Shown in pieces: positions 53,054 to 62,521 of a DNA stretch of 64,000 nt; the stretch's first letter is position 1, and each line of letters starts with the position of its first letter. A program made the position numbers and the translations under genes. Below the pieces are notes generated by a model. It was not told where the DNA came from. It made no database searches and worked only from the letters and a program-made list of their open reading frames with translations. Origin of the DNA: Bradyrhizobium arachidis (GTDB lineage Bacteria > Pseudomonadota > Alphaproteobacteria > Rhizobiales > Xanthobacteraceae); assembly GCF_015291705.1 (NCBI RefSeq), contig NZ_CP030050.1:7688001-7752000 (forward strand). Direction: 5' to 3'.

Positions 53054-53097
53054 CTGGGTACGACGGCGATAAGGAGTTTGGTAATAATGTTACGCAT
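53032..53097 (-). CDS. ilvB leader peptide (attenuation)
   Basis: A 21-codon frame from ATG at 53097 to TAG at 53032. The peptide begins MRNIITKLLIAVVPRH and ends in Gly residues; seven of residues 4-13 are Ile, Leu or Val (Ile-Ile, Leu-Leu-Ile, Val-Val). Such regulatory codons followed by alternative hairpins are the hallmark of ribosome-mediated attenuation of ilv operons. It is too short for routine gene prediction. Confidence 0.8.
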   Translation of the reverse strand: MRNIITKLLIAVVPRHTAGGG

Positions 53098-53418
53098 GGC
53101 GGGCGCTCGGCTTCCCAAAGGTTGCGCGAAACATAACGGCCAAAGCCTAGATGTCAAGGCAAAGCGGCCGTTCCCGCGCGATTTAGGAAGTGTAGCGGTG
53201 TTCCCGGGGTTCGGCGAGAGGTAAATGCGGGAACCCGAACACAAAAGCGCGTCAGCCCGTCATTCCGGGGCGATGCGCAGCATCGAGCCCGGAATCCATA
53301 GCCACAGGCCTCGCTGGGGTCCGAGGGGTCGCAGAATGCCGTCGCCACACGAGCGCTTGGGGGTATGGGTTCCGGGCTCGCGCTGCGCGCGCCCCGGAAC
53401 GACGATCGAGCGAGGCTC
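53098..53418. other. 321-nt intergenic region upstream of the ilvB leader
   Basis: It must hold the ilvB promoter, though no clear -35/-10 pair was singled out. The second half is occupied by a dispersed inverted repeat (53258-53404). No other gene is seen. Confidence 0.5.
53258..53404. repeat. 147-nt inverted repeat, CGTCATTCCGGG family
   Basis: Outer arms CGTCATTCCGGGGCG and CGCCCCGGAACGACG-like at the two ends, with inner pairs (GAGCCCGGAATCCAT and ATGGGTTCCGGGCTC). It ends 15 nt from the miaA stop and may serve as a 3-prime end. Confidence 0.65.
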
Positions 53419-54360
53419 TTATTCCTCGTCCCGCGTCGCGTTCACGGCGGCGGCGAGCCATCCCCTCGCCTCCTCCAGCTTCACCCACTCGAATTCGGGG
53501 AGTTGATGCCGGAACCAGGTGAATTGCCGCTTGGCATAGTGGCGGGTGTCGGCGCGGCCGATCGCGGCGGCGTCCTCCAGGCTGAGCTCGCCGCGCAGAT
53601 GCCGCATCAGCGCCGGCACGCCATGGGCCTTCATCGCCGGCAGCAGCGGATCGAGCTGGCGGGCGGCCAGCCGCTCGATCTCCTTCAGCGCGCCGGCACC
53701 CAGCATCGCGTCGAAGCGGGCATCGATGCGGGCATAGAGCTCGTCGCGCTCGGGCGCGAGGAAGACCGCACGATAACTGTCCTTGGGCAATAGCGGCGGC
53801 TGGCCCTCATGGTGCCAGTCCAGCAGCGAGCGGCCGGTCGCCTCGATCACTTCGAGCGCGCGCGAGATCCGGGTCCGGTCGCGCAGGTTCAATCGCTCGG
53901 CCGCACGCGGATCGCGGCGTGCGAGTTCCGCATGCAGCGCCTCGACGCCGTTCTGCTCCAGCCGCGCCCGTACGTCCTCGCGCACCTGCGCAGGGATCGG
54001 GGGCACCACGGAAAGGCCCACCGTCAGCGCCTTGAAATAGAGCCCGGTACCGCCGATGAAAATCGCTAGACGGCCTTCGGCTTGCGCCTCCTCGAGCGCC
54101 TTGGCTGCATCGCTCACCCAGGCACCGGCCGAGAAATTCACGGCCGCATCGACATGGCCGTAGAGCCGGTGCGGCGCGCGCGCCTCCTCGCCATGGGTGG
54201 GGCGTGCCGTGATGATGCGGAGGTCGCGGTAGACCTGCATGGAATCGGCATTGATGACGATTCCGCCCGCGCTGAGGGCAAGCTCCAGCGCCAGCGCCGA
54301 CTTGCCGCTGGCGGTCGGGCCTGCGATAAGCACGGCCTTGCTCGTACGTCCCTCGCTCAC
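53419..54360 (-). CDS. miaA: tRNA dimethylallyltransferase
   Basis: Adds the isopentenyl group to A37 of UNN-reading tRNAs. The 313-residue protein starts at GTG 54360, with GAGG 5 nt upstream. P-loop GPTASGKS (14-21), [20 protein letters not shown], the [12 protein letters not shown] segment and [17 protein letters not shown] are all as in the family. It is arranged head to head with serB, only 11 nt between the two start codons. Confidence 0.95.
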   Translation of the reverse strand: MSEGRTSKAVLIAGPTASGKSALALELALSAGGIVINADSMQVYRDLRIITARPTHGEEARAPHRLYGHVDAAVNFSAGAWVSDAAKALEEAQAEGRLAIFIGGTGLYFKALTVGLSVVPPIPAQVREDVRARLEQNGVEALHAELARRDPRAAERLNLRDRTRISRALEVIEATGRSLLDWHHEGQPPLLPKDSYRAVFLAPERDELYARIDARFDAMLGAGALKEIERLAARQLDPLLPAMKAHGVPALMRHLRGELSLEDAAAIGRADTRHYAKRQFTWFRHQLPEFEWVKLEEARGWLAAAVNATRDEE

Positions 54361-54371
54361 GAAAACCTCAA

Positions 54372-55277
54372 ATGTCCCTCGTCGCCACGCTGATCTGCAA
54401 CCCCGACAATCCCGCGCTCGACTCTACCATCGTCGACGGCGCCCGCGCCGTGCTGCCGAAAGCGCAACCGGCGCACTGGCTGTTCGACGGGGTTGCGGTC
54501 GATATTCCTTTCGGCGCGCAGGATAACCTCGAAGGCGACCGTCACGCCATCGAGCAGCGGCTCCGCGAGCTGCGCGGCGACCTGCCGATCGACATCGTGG
54601 TGCAGCCTGTCGGCTTCCGGCGCAAGAAGCTTTTTCTCGCCGACATGGATTCCACCATGATCGGCCAGGAATGCATCGACGAGCTCGCCGATCTCGTCGG
54701 GATGAAGGCCCATGTCGCAGCAATCACAGAACGCGCGATGCGCGGCGAGATCGAGTTCGAGCCGGCGCTGCGCGAGCGCGTCGCGCTGCTGAAAGACCTT
54801 CCCGCCAGCGTGGTCGACGAGGTGCTGGCCAAGCGCATCACGCTGACCCCGGGCGGCCGCGAATTGGTGGCGACCATGCGCAAGCACGGCGCCTATACCT
54901 GCCTCGTCTCCGGCGGCTTCACCCTGTTCACCAGCGCGGTCGCCGCGAAGATCGGCTTCCAGGAGAACCGCGCCAACGAGCTCGTCGTGCGTGACGGCAA
55001 GTTCACCGGCGAGGTCAAGGAGCCGATCCTCGGCCGCGCGGCAAAGCTGGCGACGCTGGTGGATCTGATGGAATCGTTCGATCTCGACGACATCGACTCC
55101 GTCGTGGTCGGCGACGGCGCCAATGACCTCGCGATGATCCAGGCGGCGGGACTGGGCGTTGCGTATCACGCCAAGCCGGCGGTGGCCGCGGCTGCGGCGG
55201 CGCGGATCGATCACGGTGATCTCACCGCACTGCTTTATGCGCAGGGGTATCGGCGCGAGGAGTTCGTGGAGACCTGA
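54372..55277 (+). CDS. serB: phosphoserine phosphatase
   Basis: Last step of serine synthesis. A 301-residue HAD hydrolase with an N-terminal ACT-like region (to about 75). The nucleophile motif is [20 protein letters not shown]; motif II is [15 protein letters not shown] and motif [22 protein letters not shown]. The start ATG at 54372 has no clear ribosome site, so initiation may be leaderless or weak. It is divergent from miaA. Confidence 0.93.
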   Translation: MSLVATLICNPDNPALDSTIVDGARAVLPKAQPAHWLFDGVAVDIPFGAQDNLEGDRHAIEQRLRELRGDLPIDIVVQPVGFRRKKLFLADMDSTMIGQECIDELADLVGMKAHVAAITERAMRGEIEFEPALRERVALLKDLPASVVDEVLAKRITLTPGGRELVATMRKHGAYTCLVSGGFTLFTSAVAAKIGFQENRANELVVRDGKFTGEVKEPILGRAAKLATLVDLMESFDLDDIDSVVVGDGANDLAMIQAAGLGVAYHAKPAVAAAAAARIDHGDLTALLYAQGYRREEFVET

Positions 55278-55283
55278 CACAGT

Positions 55284-55366
55284 CGTCGTTCCGGGATGGT
55301 GCGAAGCACCAGACCCGGAACCTAGAGATTCCGGGTTCGGTGCTTCGCACCGCCCCGGAATGACAG
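55284..55366. repeat. 83-nt inverted repeat between convergent serB and degP
   Basis: CGTCGTTCCGGG/CCCCGGAATGACAG outer arms and GGTGCGAAGCACC-type inner hairpins (GGTGCTTCGCACC in the right half). Lying 6 nt from each stop codon it fills the convergent gap and probably acts as a bidirectional transcript end. Confidence 0.65.
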
Positions 55367-55372
55367 ATGAGG

Positions 55373-56869
55373 TTACTGCACGCTCAGCGCGACGAACCGC
55401 AATTCGCCATCGCCGTTCGAGACCAGCAGCAGCACGGACTTCTTGCCGTCCTTCTTGAGCTGGTCGACGCGCTTCTGGATGTCGGCGCCGCTGGAGACGG
55501 CCTCCTGTGCCACTTCGACGATGACGTCGCCCGCGGAGAGGCGCTTCTCGGCCGCATCCGAATTGGCATCGACATTGGTGACGACCACGCCCTTGACGCT
55601 GTCCTTGATCTTGTAGCGCGAGCGCAGGTCCTTGCTGAGCGCTGCGAGATCAAGGCCGAGCGCTTTCTGCGTCACCAGCTTCTCGGGCGGGGGCTCGTCG
55701 GTCTTCACCGCGGCCTGCACCTTCTCGGGATCCTGCAAGCGGCCGAGCGTGACCTTCTTGGTCTGCTCCTCGCCCTTGCGGATGATGACGACGTCGACCT
55801 CCTTGCCGACCGCGGTGTCGGCGACGACGCGGGAGAGGTCCTTCGGGTCCTTGACGTCCTTGCCGTCGAACTTGACCACGACGTCGCCGGGCTCGATGCC
55901 GGCGGGCTTGGCCGGGCCCTTGTCGTCGACCCCCGCAACCAGCGCGCCGCGCGCCGGCTTGATGTTGAGGCTCTCGGCGATCTCGTCGGTGACGCTCTGG
56001 ATGCGCACCCCGAGCCAGCCGCGGCGGAGTTCGCCGAACTGGCGCAGCTGGTCGACGACACCCGCGACCGTCTTCGACGGCACGGCGAAGCCGATGCCGA
56101 TCGAGCCGCCGGACGGCGAGATGATCAGAGTGTTGACGCCGATGACGTCGCCTTCGAGGTTGAACAGCGGGCCGCCGGAATTGCCGCGGTTGATGGCGGC
56201 GTCGGTCTGGATGTAGCTGTCATAGGGTCCCGAGGAGATGTCTCGGTTCTTGGCCGAGACGATGCCGGCAGTCACCGTGCCGCCCAGGCTGAACGGATTG
56301 CCGATCGCGACCACCCAGTCGCCGAGGCGCAGCTTGTCGCTGTCGCCGAACTTCACCGCGACCAGCGGCTTCGGCGGCTTGAACTTGAGCACGGCGAGGT
56401 CGGTCTTCTTGTCGACGCCGACCAGCTCGGCCTTGATCTTGGTGCCGTCGTTGAGGATGACGTTGATCTCGTCGGCATCCGCGATGACGTGGTTGTTGGT
56501 GACGACGACGCCCGCCGTGTCGATGATGAAGCCGCTTCCGAGCGAGTTGGTCTTGCGCGGCGGCCCGCTGCCATTATCGCCGCCCTTGCTGCCGCCACCG
56601 GGGCCTTTGCGGTTCTTGAAGAAGTCGTCGAAGAACTCCTCGAATGGCGAGCCGGGCGGCAGTTGCGGCATGGTGTTGGCGCCGCCCTTGGCCTCGACGG
56701 TCTGCGAGGTCGAGATGTTGACGACCGCGTCGATCACCTTCTCGGCGACGTCGGCAATGCCCTCCGGTCCACGCGCGTAAGCCGGCGTGCCGAACACGCT
56801 GAATGCACTGACGGCGAGCGCGGCCAGCCCTAAACGCAAGCGGGTCGGGGCAATGGTGGCAGCGGTCAT
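55373..56869 (-). CDS. degP: periplasmic Do-like serine protease (DegP/HtrA family)
   Basis: Start at the ATG at 56869 (TGGAGAAACC site); 498 residues. Signal peptide ending GTPAYA; trypsin-like domain with triad His127 (TNNHVIAD), Asp157 (KTDLAVLKF) and Ser231 (RGNSGGPLF); then two PDZ domains (about 290-380 and 410-495). Degrades or holds misfolded envelope proteins. Downstream of hflKC and DUF2065 in the same direction, the common alphaproteobacterial order. Confidence 0.95.
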   Translation of the reverse strand: MTAATIAPTRLRLGLAALAVSAFSVFGTPAYARGPEGIADVAEKVIDAVVNISTSQTVEAKGGANTMPQLPPGSPFEEFFDDFFKNRKGPGGGSKGGDNGSGPPRKTNSLGSGFIIDTAGVVVTNNHVIADADEINVILNDGTKIKAELVGVDKKTDLAVLKFKPPKPLVAVKFGDSDKLRLGDWVVAIGNPFSLGGTVTAGIVSAKNRDISSGPYDSYIQTDAAINRGNSGGPLFNLEGDVIGVNTLIISPSGGSIGIGFAVPSKTVAGVVDQLRQFGELRRGWLGVRIQSVTDEIAESLNIKPARGALVAGVDDKGPAKPAGIEPGDVVVKFDGKDVKDPKDLSRVVADTAVGKEVDVVIIRKGEEQTKKVTLGRLQDPEKVQAAVKTDEPPPEKLVTQKALGLDLAALSKDLRSRYKIKDSVKGVVVTNVDANSDAAEKRLSAGDVIVEVAQEAVSSGADIQKRVDQLKKDGKKSVLLLVSNGDGELRFVALSVQ

Positions 56870-57026
56870 TGGTTTCTCCAGAGAAAAGGAATCGGCGCCA
56901 AGAATTCGGCTCCAAGACTGCGCTCGAACGGGGGGACGGCGCAAGCACGGAGCTTAACGGGCCTCAGGACCGGAATAATACGGCGAAAACCGGTTCTTCG
57001 CCTTCACTTTGGCGTTGTCGTGACGC

Positions 57027-57233
57027 TTAAACCGGGCGGCGCATAACCCAGATCAGGATCAGACCGGCCACAGCCGAGCCGATCCCGACCGCCCGCAGGA
57101 TGTTGTCCGGTGTGGCGATGGCGCTCTTCATGGCCTTGCGCATCCAGTTCGGACTTGCCGCGAACATCAAGCCTTCCAGCACGAACAGGATGCCTAGGCC
57201 GATGAGGAAGTCGGCGAACGCAATGGACCTCAT
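57027..57233 (-). CDS. DUF2065 family small membrane protein
   Basis: 68 residues with two membrane helices (FADFLIGLGILFVLEGLMFA and AVGIGSAVAGLILIWVM), the DUF2065 layout. The gene is habitually found between hflKC and degP in alphaproteobacteria. Function unknown; linkage suggests a role with the HflKC-FtsH membrane protease assembly, which is inference. Confidence 0.9.
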   Translation of the reverse strand: MRSIAFADFLIGLGILFVLEGLMFAASPNWMRKAMKSAIATPDNILRAVGIGSAVAGLILIWVMRRPV

Positions 57234-57273
57234 CGGATTGGAACCTCCCGTTGTGCTGTTCTTGTGTGGACGC

Positions 57274-57295
57274 AGGGCGGCAGACCTGCCGCCCT
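57274..57295. terminator. hairpin between hflC and DUF2065 genes
   Basis: AGGGCGGCAG and CTGCCGCCCT form a perfect 10-bp stem with a 2-nt spacer, 8 nt beyond the hflC stop. There is no T-run, so it may be an RNA-processing or attenuation hairpin rather than a full terminator. Confidence 0.4.
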
Positions 57296-57303
57296 CGTCT
57301 AGC

Positions 57304-58200
57304 TTACGGTTTCGCCGGCGTCTCGGTCGCCGTCTTGCCGGACGGGCTACCGAAATACCGGAAGAAGTCCGAGCCCGGCCGCAGCAGGAAGCGTGTGTCG
57401 CTCGCCTTCAGCCCGTTCTCGTAGGCGGTCATCGACCGGTAGAAGGCGAAGAAGTCGGCATCCTTGCTGTAGGCCTCGGCGAACAGGCGGTTGCGCTCGG
57501 CATCGCCGGCGCCGCGGGTCTGCTCGGCCTGCGAATTGGCTTCCGCGACAATGACGGTCGCCTCGCGGTCGGCCTTCGACTTGATCTCCTGTGCCTTCTG
57601 GCCGCCCTGGGCGCGGAACTCGGCAGCTTCGCGCTCGCGCTCGGTCTTCATGCGCAGATAGACCGCCTGGCTGTTCTGCTCCGGCAGATCGGCGCGGCGG
57701 ATCCGGACGTCGACCACCTGGATGCCGTAGCCGTCGGCCTCGCGATCGAGCTGGTCGCGGATGCGCAGCATCAGCTTCTCGCGGTCGTCGCGCACCACGT
57801 TGATGAAGGTGACCTCGCCGAGCACACGGCGCAGCGCCGCGTTGAGGAGCGTGGTGAGCTGGATGTTGGCGGCCTGGATCGAGCCGACGCTCTGGTAGAA
57901 GCGCAGCGCGTCCTTGATGCGGTAGCGCGCGAAGGCGTCGACCACGAGCCGCTTCTGGTCGGACGCGATCGCTTCCTGCGACGGGTTCTCGAGGTCGAGG
58001 ATCCGCTTGTCGATGTTGATCACCGAATTCCACGGCGCCTTGAAGTGCAGGCCGGGTGCGGTGACGACGTCGACGGGCCGGCCGAACTGCAGCACGATGG
58101 TCTGCTCGGTCTGCTGCACCGTGAACAACGACATGTAGCCGACGATCACGACGAGCAGGAGCGCGAGCAGCGTGACGATACCTGTGACCGGAGACCTCAT
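57304..58200 (-). CDS. hflC: HflC, SPFH/prohibitin-domain regulator of FtsH
   Basis: A 298-residue membrane protein with one N-terminal helix (MRSPVTGIVTLLALLLVVIV) and an SPFH domain (TEQTIVLQFGRPVDVVTAPG, VVDAFARYRIKDALRFYQSV, YGIQVVDVRIRRADLPEQNS). It then has a charged coiled-coil region rich in Ala/Glu/Lys. Forms a cage with HflK around FtsH. Overlaps hflK by 4 nt. Confidence 0.95.
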   Translation of the reverse strand: MRSPVTGIVTLLALLLVVIVGYMSLFTVQQTEQTIVLQFGRPVDVVTAPGLHFKAPWNSVINIDKRILDLENPSQEAIASDQKRLVVDAFARYRIKDALRFYQSVGSIQAANIQLTTLLNAALRRVLGEVTFINVVRDDREKLMLRIRDQLDREADGYGIQVVDVRIRRADLPEQNSQAVYLRMKTEREREAAEFRAQGGQKAQEIKSKADREATVIVAEANSQAEQTRGAGDAERNRLFAEAYSKDADFFAFYRSMTAYENGLKASDTRFLLRPGSDFFRYFGSPSGKTATETPAKP

Positions 58201-59333
58201 CGGTTGCCTCCGCCCGACTGCTGGCCGCTGGTCGGCGGCCGCTTGGTCGTCAATTCATTGAGCGGAAGGAAGGGCACGACGCCCTGGCCCGAGGGGCCGC
58301 CGTCATAGACGAGCTTGTCCGCGCCGCCGAGCACCCGCTCCATGGTCTCCAGATAGATCCGTTCACGCGTCACGTCGGGCGCCTTCTTGTATTCCTCGTA
58401 AACCTTCAGGAAGCGCGCACTCTGGCCCTTGGCCTCGGCGATCGCCTGCTCCCTGTAGCCTTCGGCAGCCTGGAGGATCTGCGCCGCGCGTCCGCGCGCC
58501 TGCGGCACCACCTGGTTGGCGTAGGTCTGGGCTTCGTTCTGCAGCTGCTCGAGATTGGCGCGTGCCGCCTGGACGTCGCGGAAGGCAGCAATCACCTCGC
58601 CCGGCGGGTCGACCTTCTGCATCTGCACCTGGGTGATGAGAATGCCGGAGCCGTAGCCGTCCAGGGTCCTCTGGATCAGTTCCTGCACGCCCTGCTCGGT
58701 GACGTTGCGCGCGCCGGTCAGGATCGGCTGGATCTGCGATCGGCCGATCACCTCGCGCATCGCGCTCTCGGCGACCGCCTTCACGGTGCCTTCGGGGTTC
58801 TGAATGTTGAAGAGGAAGTCACCGACCCCGTCCGGCTTGATGCGCCAGAGCACGGTGAAGTCGACGTCGACGATGTTCTCGTCGCCGGTCAGCATCAGGC
58901 TCTCTTCCGGCACGTCACGAATGGAGCGGCCGCGCCGCGCCGGATCGTCGATCAGCGTCATGCCGATCGAGATGGTGTTGACGCGCAGCGCCTTCGGCAG
59001 CAGCACGGTCTCGATCGGATAGGGCAGATGATAGTTCAGGCCCGGCTGCACGGTGCGAACGTGCTTGCCGAAGCGCAGCACGACGCCGAGCTCTTCGGAC
59101 TGCACGCGGAAGAAGCCCGACAGCAGCCAGAACGCAACGATGATCAGGATGATCAGCGTGATGCCGATGCCGGAGAAATAGCCGCCCGGCATGATCTGCT
59201 GGAGACGATCCTGGCCGCGGCGCAGAAGGTCTTCCAGATCCGGCGGCCTCGGCCCGACCGGTTGCGGGCCCGTGCCCCATGGTCCTTTCGGACCCGAGCC
59301 CCATGGGCCACCGCCCTGATTCTTCCACGGCAT
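58197..59333 (-). CDS. hflK: HflK, SPFH/prohibitin-domain regulator of FtsH
   Basis: Start at the ATG at 59333 (GAGGAGAGCG site); 378 residues. A Gly/Pro-rich cytoplasmic N-terminus (MPWKNQGGGPWGSGPKGPWG), one membrane helix (GIGITLIILIIVAFWLLSGF), the SPFH domain (SEELGVVLRFGKHVRTVQPG...) and a coiled-coil. Longer than HflC, as usual. Binds HflC and FtsH in the inner membrane. Confidence 0.95.
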   Translation of the reverse strand: MPWKNQGGGPWGSGPKGPWGTGPQPVGPRPPDLEDLLRRGQDRLQQIMPGGYFSGIGITLIILIIVAFWLLSGFFRVQSEELGVVLRFGKHVRTVQPGLNYHLPYPIETVLLPKALRVNTISIGMTLIDDPARRGRSIRDVPEESLMLTGDENIVDVDFTVLWRIKPDGVGDFLFNIQNPEGTVKAVAESAMREVIGRSQIQPILTGARNVTEQGVQELIQRTLDGYGSGILITQVQMQKVDPPGEVIAAFRDVQAARANLEQLQNEAQTYANQVVPQARGRAAQILQAAEGYREQAIAEAKGQSARFLKVYEEYKKAPDVTRERIYLETMERVLGGADKLVYDGGPSGQGVVPFLPLNELTTKRPPTSGQQSGGGNR

Positions 59334-59492
59334 TCGACGCTCTCCTCGGCAGACCGGGACTAGAACTAACCCGGCCCGCATTGTCCGGTCCGGCTTTATA
59401 GGGGACCGGCAGGTCCCTTACAACGCAGCCCTCGCCGCCTTCCGAGCTATGCTCGGGCACGAAAAAGTCAATGTAAACATTGGCGAAAGCGG

Positions 59493-60002
59493 TTAATGGG
59501 GCGACCGCCGACGATATGTCACATAGGAGTAGTCGGCGCCGTCGTCGGGACCGGCAGGATGGCGGACACGCGCCGTCTCCTCCCAGTCCGCCTTGTCGAT
59601 CTCGAAATACGTGTCGCCCTCGGGGCTCGCATGCACTTCGGTGATTTCGAGGCGATCGGCGCGATCGAGCCATTGCCGATAGATCTCGGCACCGCCGATC
59701 ACCGCGATTTCAGTGACCGAACGCCGCAGGGCATCGCCGCGCGCGACATCGCCCGCATCCGCGGCCGATGTCGTGACAATGGCACCCGCGGCGCGATAAT
59801 CCGCATCGCGCGTGATCACGATGTTGGTGCGTCCCGGCAGCGGCCTACGCAGGGACTCGAACGTCTTGCGGCCCATGATCACGGGCTTGCCGATGGTGAG
59901 CGCCTTGAAGCGCGCCATGTCGGATTTCAACCGCCATGGGATCGCGTTGCCGGCGCCGATGACACCGTTCTCCGCGATCGCGACGACGAAGACGATCTCC
60001 AT
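59493..60002 (-). CDS. folA: dihydrofolate reductase
   Basis: 169 residues. Reduces dihydrofolate with NADPH. Conserved positions are visible as VVAIAENGVIGAGNAIPWRL, with the catalytic acid in LKSDMARFK, then PVIMGRKTFESL, LPGRTNIVITRD and VIGGAEIYRQWL. The ATG overlaps the GNAT stop by one base (TGATG). Just downstream of thyA, whose reaction generates its dihydrofolate substrate. Confidence 0.95.
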   Translation of the reverse strand: MEIVFVVAIAENGVIGAGNAIPWRLKSDMARFKALTIGKPVIMGRKTFESLRRPLPGRTNIVITRDADYRAAGAIVTTSAADAGDVARGDALRRSVTEIAVIGGAEIYRQWLDRADRLEITEVHASPEGDTYFEIDKADWEETARVRHPAGPDDGADYSYVTYRRRSPH

Positions 60003-60487
60003 CAGTTAGCGCTCCCGGCAAGCCGCCTCAAGGCAGGACCAGAGACGCGGCACAGCGTCCAGTCGTCCATCATCACCGCGCCGAGCGATTTGTAGAACGC
60101 GATCGACGGCGCATTCCAGTCGAGCACCGCCCATTGCAGGCGCGACCAGCCATTGTCGACGCATTCCTTGGCGAGATAGACCAGCAGCGCCTTGCCGAGG
60201 CCCTTGCCCCGATGCGACGGCCGCACATAGAGATCTTCGAGATAGATGCCGTGACGGCCGCTGAAGGTGGAGAAATTCGTAAACCACACCGCGAAGCCGA
60301 CAGCCTCGCCGTCCCATTCGCCGATTGCGCAATAAAGCCGCGGGTTGCTGCCGAACAGCGCCTCCGCAATCGTCTGCTCCGTCGCCTCGACCTCGTGCGA
60401 AAGCTTTTCGTACTCGGCGAGTTCGAGGATGAAGGCAAGAACGAGCCCGGCCTCGTCCGGGCGCGCGCGGCGGATGCTGAGAGACAT
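60002..60487 (-). CDS. GNAT family N-acetyltransferase
   Basis: 161 residues with the GNAT acetyl-CoA-binding motif in LEDLYVRPSHRGKGLGKALL and the C-terminal WNAPSIAFYKSLGAVMMDDW. The pattern YLEDLYV-RGKGLG and FYKSLGA resembles diamine/spermidine-type acetyltransferases (SSAT-like). Substrate unproven. It sits between thyA and folA and is translationally coupled to folA. Confidence 0.85.
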   Translation of the reverse strand: MSLSIRRARPDEAGLVLAFILELAEYEKLSHEVEATEQTIAEALFGSNPRLYCAIGEWDGEAVGFAVWFTNFSTFSGRHGIYLEDLYVRPSHRGKGLGKALLVYLAKECVDNGWSRLQWAVLDWNAPSIAFYKSLGAVMMDDWTLCRVSGPALRRLAGSAN

Positions 60488-60501
60488 CGCTTTAAAGAGC
60501 C

Positions 60502-60548
60502 CGCATGATCATATCGGAAAACCGCTGCACACTTTTCCGGATCATGCG
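60502..60548 (-). repeat. 47-nt palindromic element, copy 3, abutting a stop codon
   Basis: Arms CGCATGATC/GATCATGCG, with the outer A-T pair of copies 1 and 2 replaced by C-G. On the minus strand it begins at the first base after the thyA TGA and ends 14 nt before the GNAT start. Confidence 0.85.
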
Positions 60549-61343
60549 TCAGACCGCGACTTCCGCCTTGATGTGCGGATGCGGGTCGTAGCCGACGAGC
60601 TCGAAATCCTCGTAACGGAAGGAGAAGATGTCCTTCACATCGGGATTGATGCGCATCACCGGCAGCGCGCGCGGCGCGCGCGTCAGCTGAAGCCGCGCCT
60701 GCTCCAGATGGTTGGAATAGAGGTGGGTGTCGCCGAGCGAGTGCACGAAATCGCCGGGCTTCAATCCCGTGACCTGCGCCACCATCATGGTGAGCAGCGC
60801 GTAGGAGGCGATGTTGAAGGGCACGCCGAGGAAGACGTCGGCCGAGCGCTGATAGAGCTGGCACGACAGCTTGCCGTTGGCGACATAGAACTGGAACAGC
60901 AGGTGGCAGGGCGGCAGCGCCATCTTCTCGACGTCGGCCGGATTCCAGGCGGTGACGATCAGCCGGCGCGAATCCGGGGTGCGCTTGATCATCTCGATGA
61001 CATTGGCGATCTGATCGATGCTGCGCCCGTCGGCCGTGGGCCAGGAGCGCCATTGATGGCCGTAGACCGGGCCGAGGTCGCCGTTGGCGTCGGCCCATTC
61101 GTCCCAGATGGTGACGCCGTTGTCCTTGAGATACTTGATGTTGGTGTCGCCCTTCAGGAACCACAGCAGCTCATGCACGATCGCCTTCAGCGGCAGCCGC
61201 TTGGTGGTCAGCATCGGGAAGCCGGCGGACAGATTGAATCGCATCTGATGGCCGAACACCGACAGCGTGCCGGTGCCGGTCCGATCTGTCTTCTCGGCGC
61301 CGTCTGAAAGAATCCGCTCGAGCAGGTCCTGATACTGGTGCAT
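60549..61343 (-). CDS. thyA: thymidylate synthase
   Basis: 264 residues from the ATG at 61343 ([20 protein letters not shown]), the exact length of the E. coli enzyme. The catalytic nucleophile is Cys146 in [30 protein letters not shown], the folate/dUMP segments ([20 protein letters not shown]) and the C-terminal IKAEVAV are present. Makes dTMP from dUMP with methylene-tetrahydrofolate, producing dihydrofolate for FolA encoded nearby. Confidence 0.97.
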   Translation of the reverse strand: MHQYQDLLERILSDGAEKTDRTGTGTLSVFGHQMRFNLSAGFPMLTTKRLPLKAIVHELLWFLKGDTNIKYLKDNGVTIWDEWADANGDLGPVYGHQWRSWPTADGRSIDQIANVIEMIKRTPDSRRLIVTAWNPADVEKMALPPCHLLFQFYVANGKLSCQLYQRSADVFLGVPFNIASYALLTMMVAQVTGLKPGDFVHSLGDTHLYSNHLEQARLQLTRAPRALPVMRINPDVKDIFSFRYEDFELVGYDPHPHIKAEVAV

Positions 61344-61464
61344 GTGCCAATGAGCCTTTGGGGAGGCGGCGAACTTAACGGCCGCCCCCGCGCTGCGACA
61401 GCAGCGATTCGCTGCTCCCACAGATTATACCCGGAAAAGGTGAGCGTTCCCGCGGCAAACGACA

Positions 61465-61490
61465 AGGGGCGGAACTTAAGTCCCGCCCCT
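61465..61490. terminator. hairpin between the TctC-type gene and thyA
   Basis: AGGGGCGGAACTT and AAGTCCCGCCCCT are reverse complements with one mismatch, giving a 26-nt palindrome 25 nt beyond the receptor stop. No strong T-run on the minus strand, so termination strength is uncertain. Confidence 0.45.
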
Positions 61491-61514
61491 CGCCTATCGG
61501 CTTGAAAGTGCTGG

Positions 61515-62498
61515 TTAAGTCGCCGGCTTGAGCACCGGGCTCCACTTCGCGATCTCGTTCTTGACGAGGGTTGCCAGGGCTTCCGGCGTCCGGTCCTTGG
61601 GGGCCGGGATGACACTGCCAAGCTCGAGCAAGCGCTTCTTCACGGTCTCGTCGTCGAGCGCCTTGATGGCGGCGGCGTTCAGGCTGGCTATGATCGCGGG
61701 CGAAGTTCCCTTCGGCGCGAACATTGCGTTCCAGGCCTGGGCCTGGAAGTTCGGCAGGCCGGCTTCCGCGGTCGTCGGCACGTTCGGCAGCGACGGATTG
61801 CGCTCGGGCGTTGCGATCGCATAGGCCTTGATTGTGCCGGCGTTGATCTGCGGAACCGCGTTGACGATCTGATCGCACATGTAGTCGACCTGTCCCGCCA
61901 CCAGCGCGTTCATCGCGGGACCCGTGCCGTTGAAGGGCACGCCGACCGGCTTGATGTCGAGGATGGAGTGCAGGAGCTCGCAAGAGACATGCGAGACCGA
62001 GCCGACGCCGGCATGCGCAGCGTTCACCTTCTCGGCATTGGCCTTCACGTAAGTCACGAACTCCTTGAGGTCCTTCGGCGGAAAATCCTTGCGTGCGAGG
62101 ATCAGGATCGGCGTGCCCGCGAGCAGCGCGACCGGCTCAAAATCCTTTTCGGGATGATAGGCGAGCTTGGGATAGAGCGGCACGGATGCCGCGTGCGTGC
62201 CCATATGCCCGGTGATGAGCGTATAGCCGTCATTGGTCGCGCGTGCGGCGCGCGTGGTTGCGGTGGTGCCGCCGGCGCCGACCACGTTCTCGATGATGAT
62301 GCTCTGCCCCAGCGTCTGCGCCATATGCGCGGTGACGATGCGCGAGATGACGTCGGTCGGGCCGCCCGCTGCGAACGGCACGATCATGGTGATGCTGCGC
62401 GTCGGATAGCTTTGCGCTTTCGCCGGTGCGACAAAGGCGCACAGCGATGCGAGCGCGGCAGCACATGCGCCCGTAGCAAGCGCGCGAAGAGAGGTCAT
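61515..62498 (-). CDS. tctC: tripartite tricarboxylate transporter receptor (TctC/Bug)
   Basis: 327 residues from the ATG at 62498 (GGGGAAAACG site). Signal peptide ending APAKA, then YPTRSITMIVPFAAGGPTDV and the Bug loops GAGGTTATTRAARATNDG, HAGVGSVSHVS and VPFNGTGPAMNALVAGQVD. Two Cys (SCELLH, YMCDQ) occur in the mature part. It is downstream of tctA on the same strand, so it is probably the receptor of that permease. The carboxylate ligand is unknown. Confidence 0.9.
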   Translation of the reverse strand: MTSLRALATGACAAALASLCAFVAPAKAQSYPTRSITMIVPFAAGGPTDVISRIVTAHMAQTLGQSIIIENVVGAGGTTATTRAARATNDGYTLITGHMGTHAASVPLYPKLAYHPEKDFEPVALLAGTPILILARKDFPPKDLKEFVTYVKANAEKVNAAHAGVGSVSHVSCELLHSILDIKPVGVPFNGTGPAMNALVAGQVDYMCDQIVNAVPQINAGTIKAYAIATPERNPSLPNVPTTAEAGLPNFQAQAWNAMFAPKGTSPAIIASLNAAAIKALDDETVKKRLLELGSVIPAPKDRTPEALATLVKNEIAKWSPVLKPAT

Positions 62499-62521
62499 AT
62501 CGTTTTCCCCGGGACACAAAC

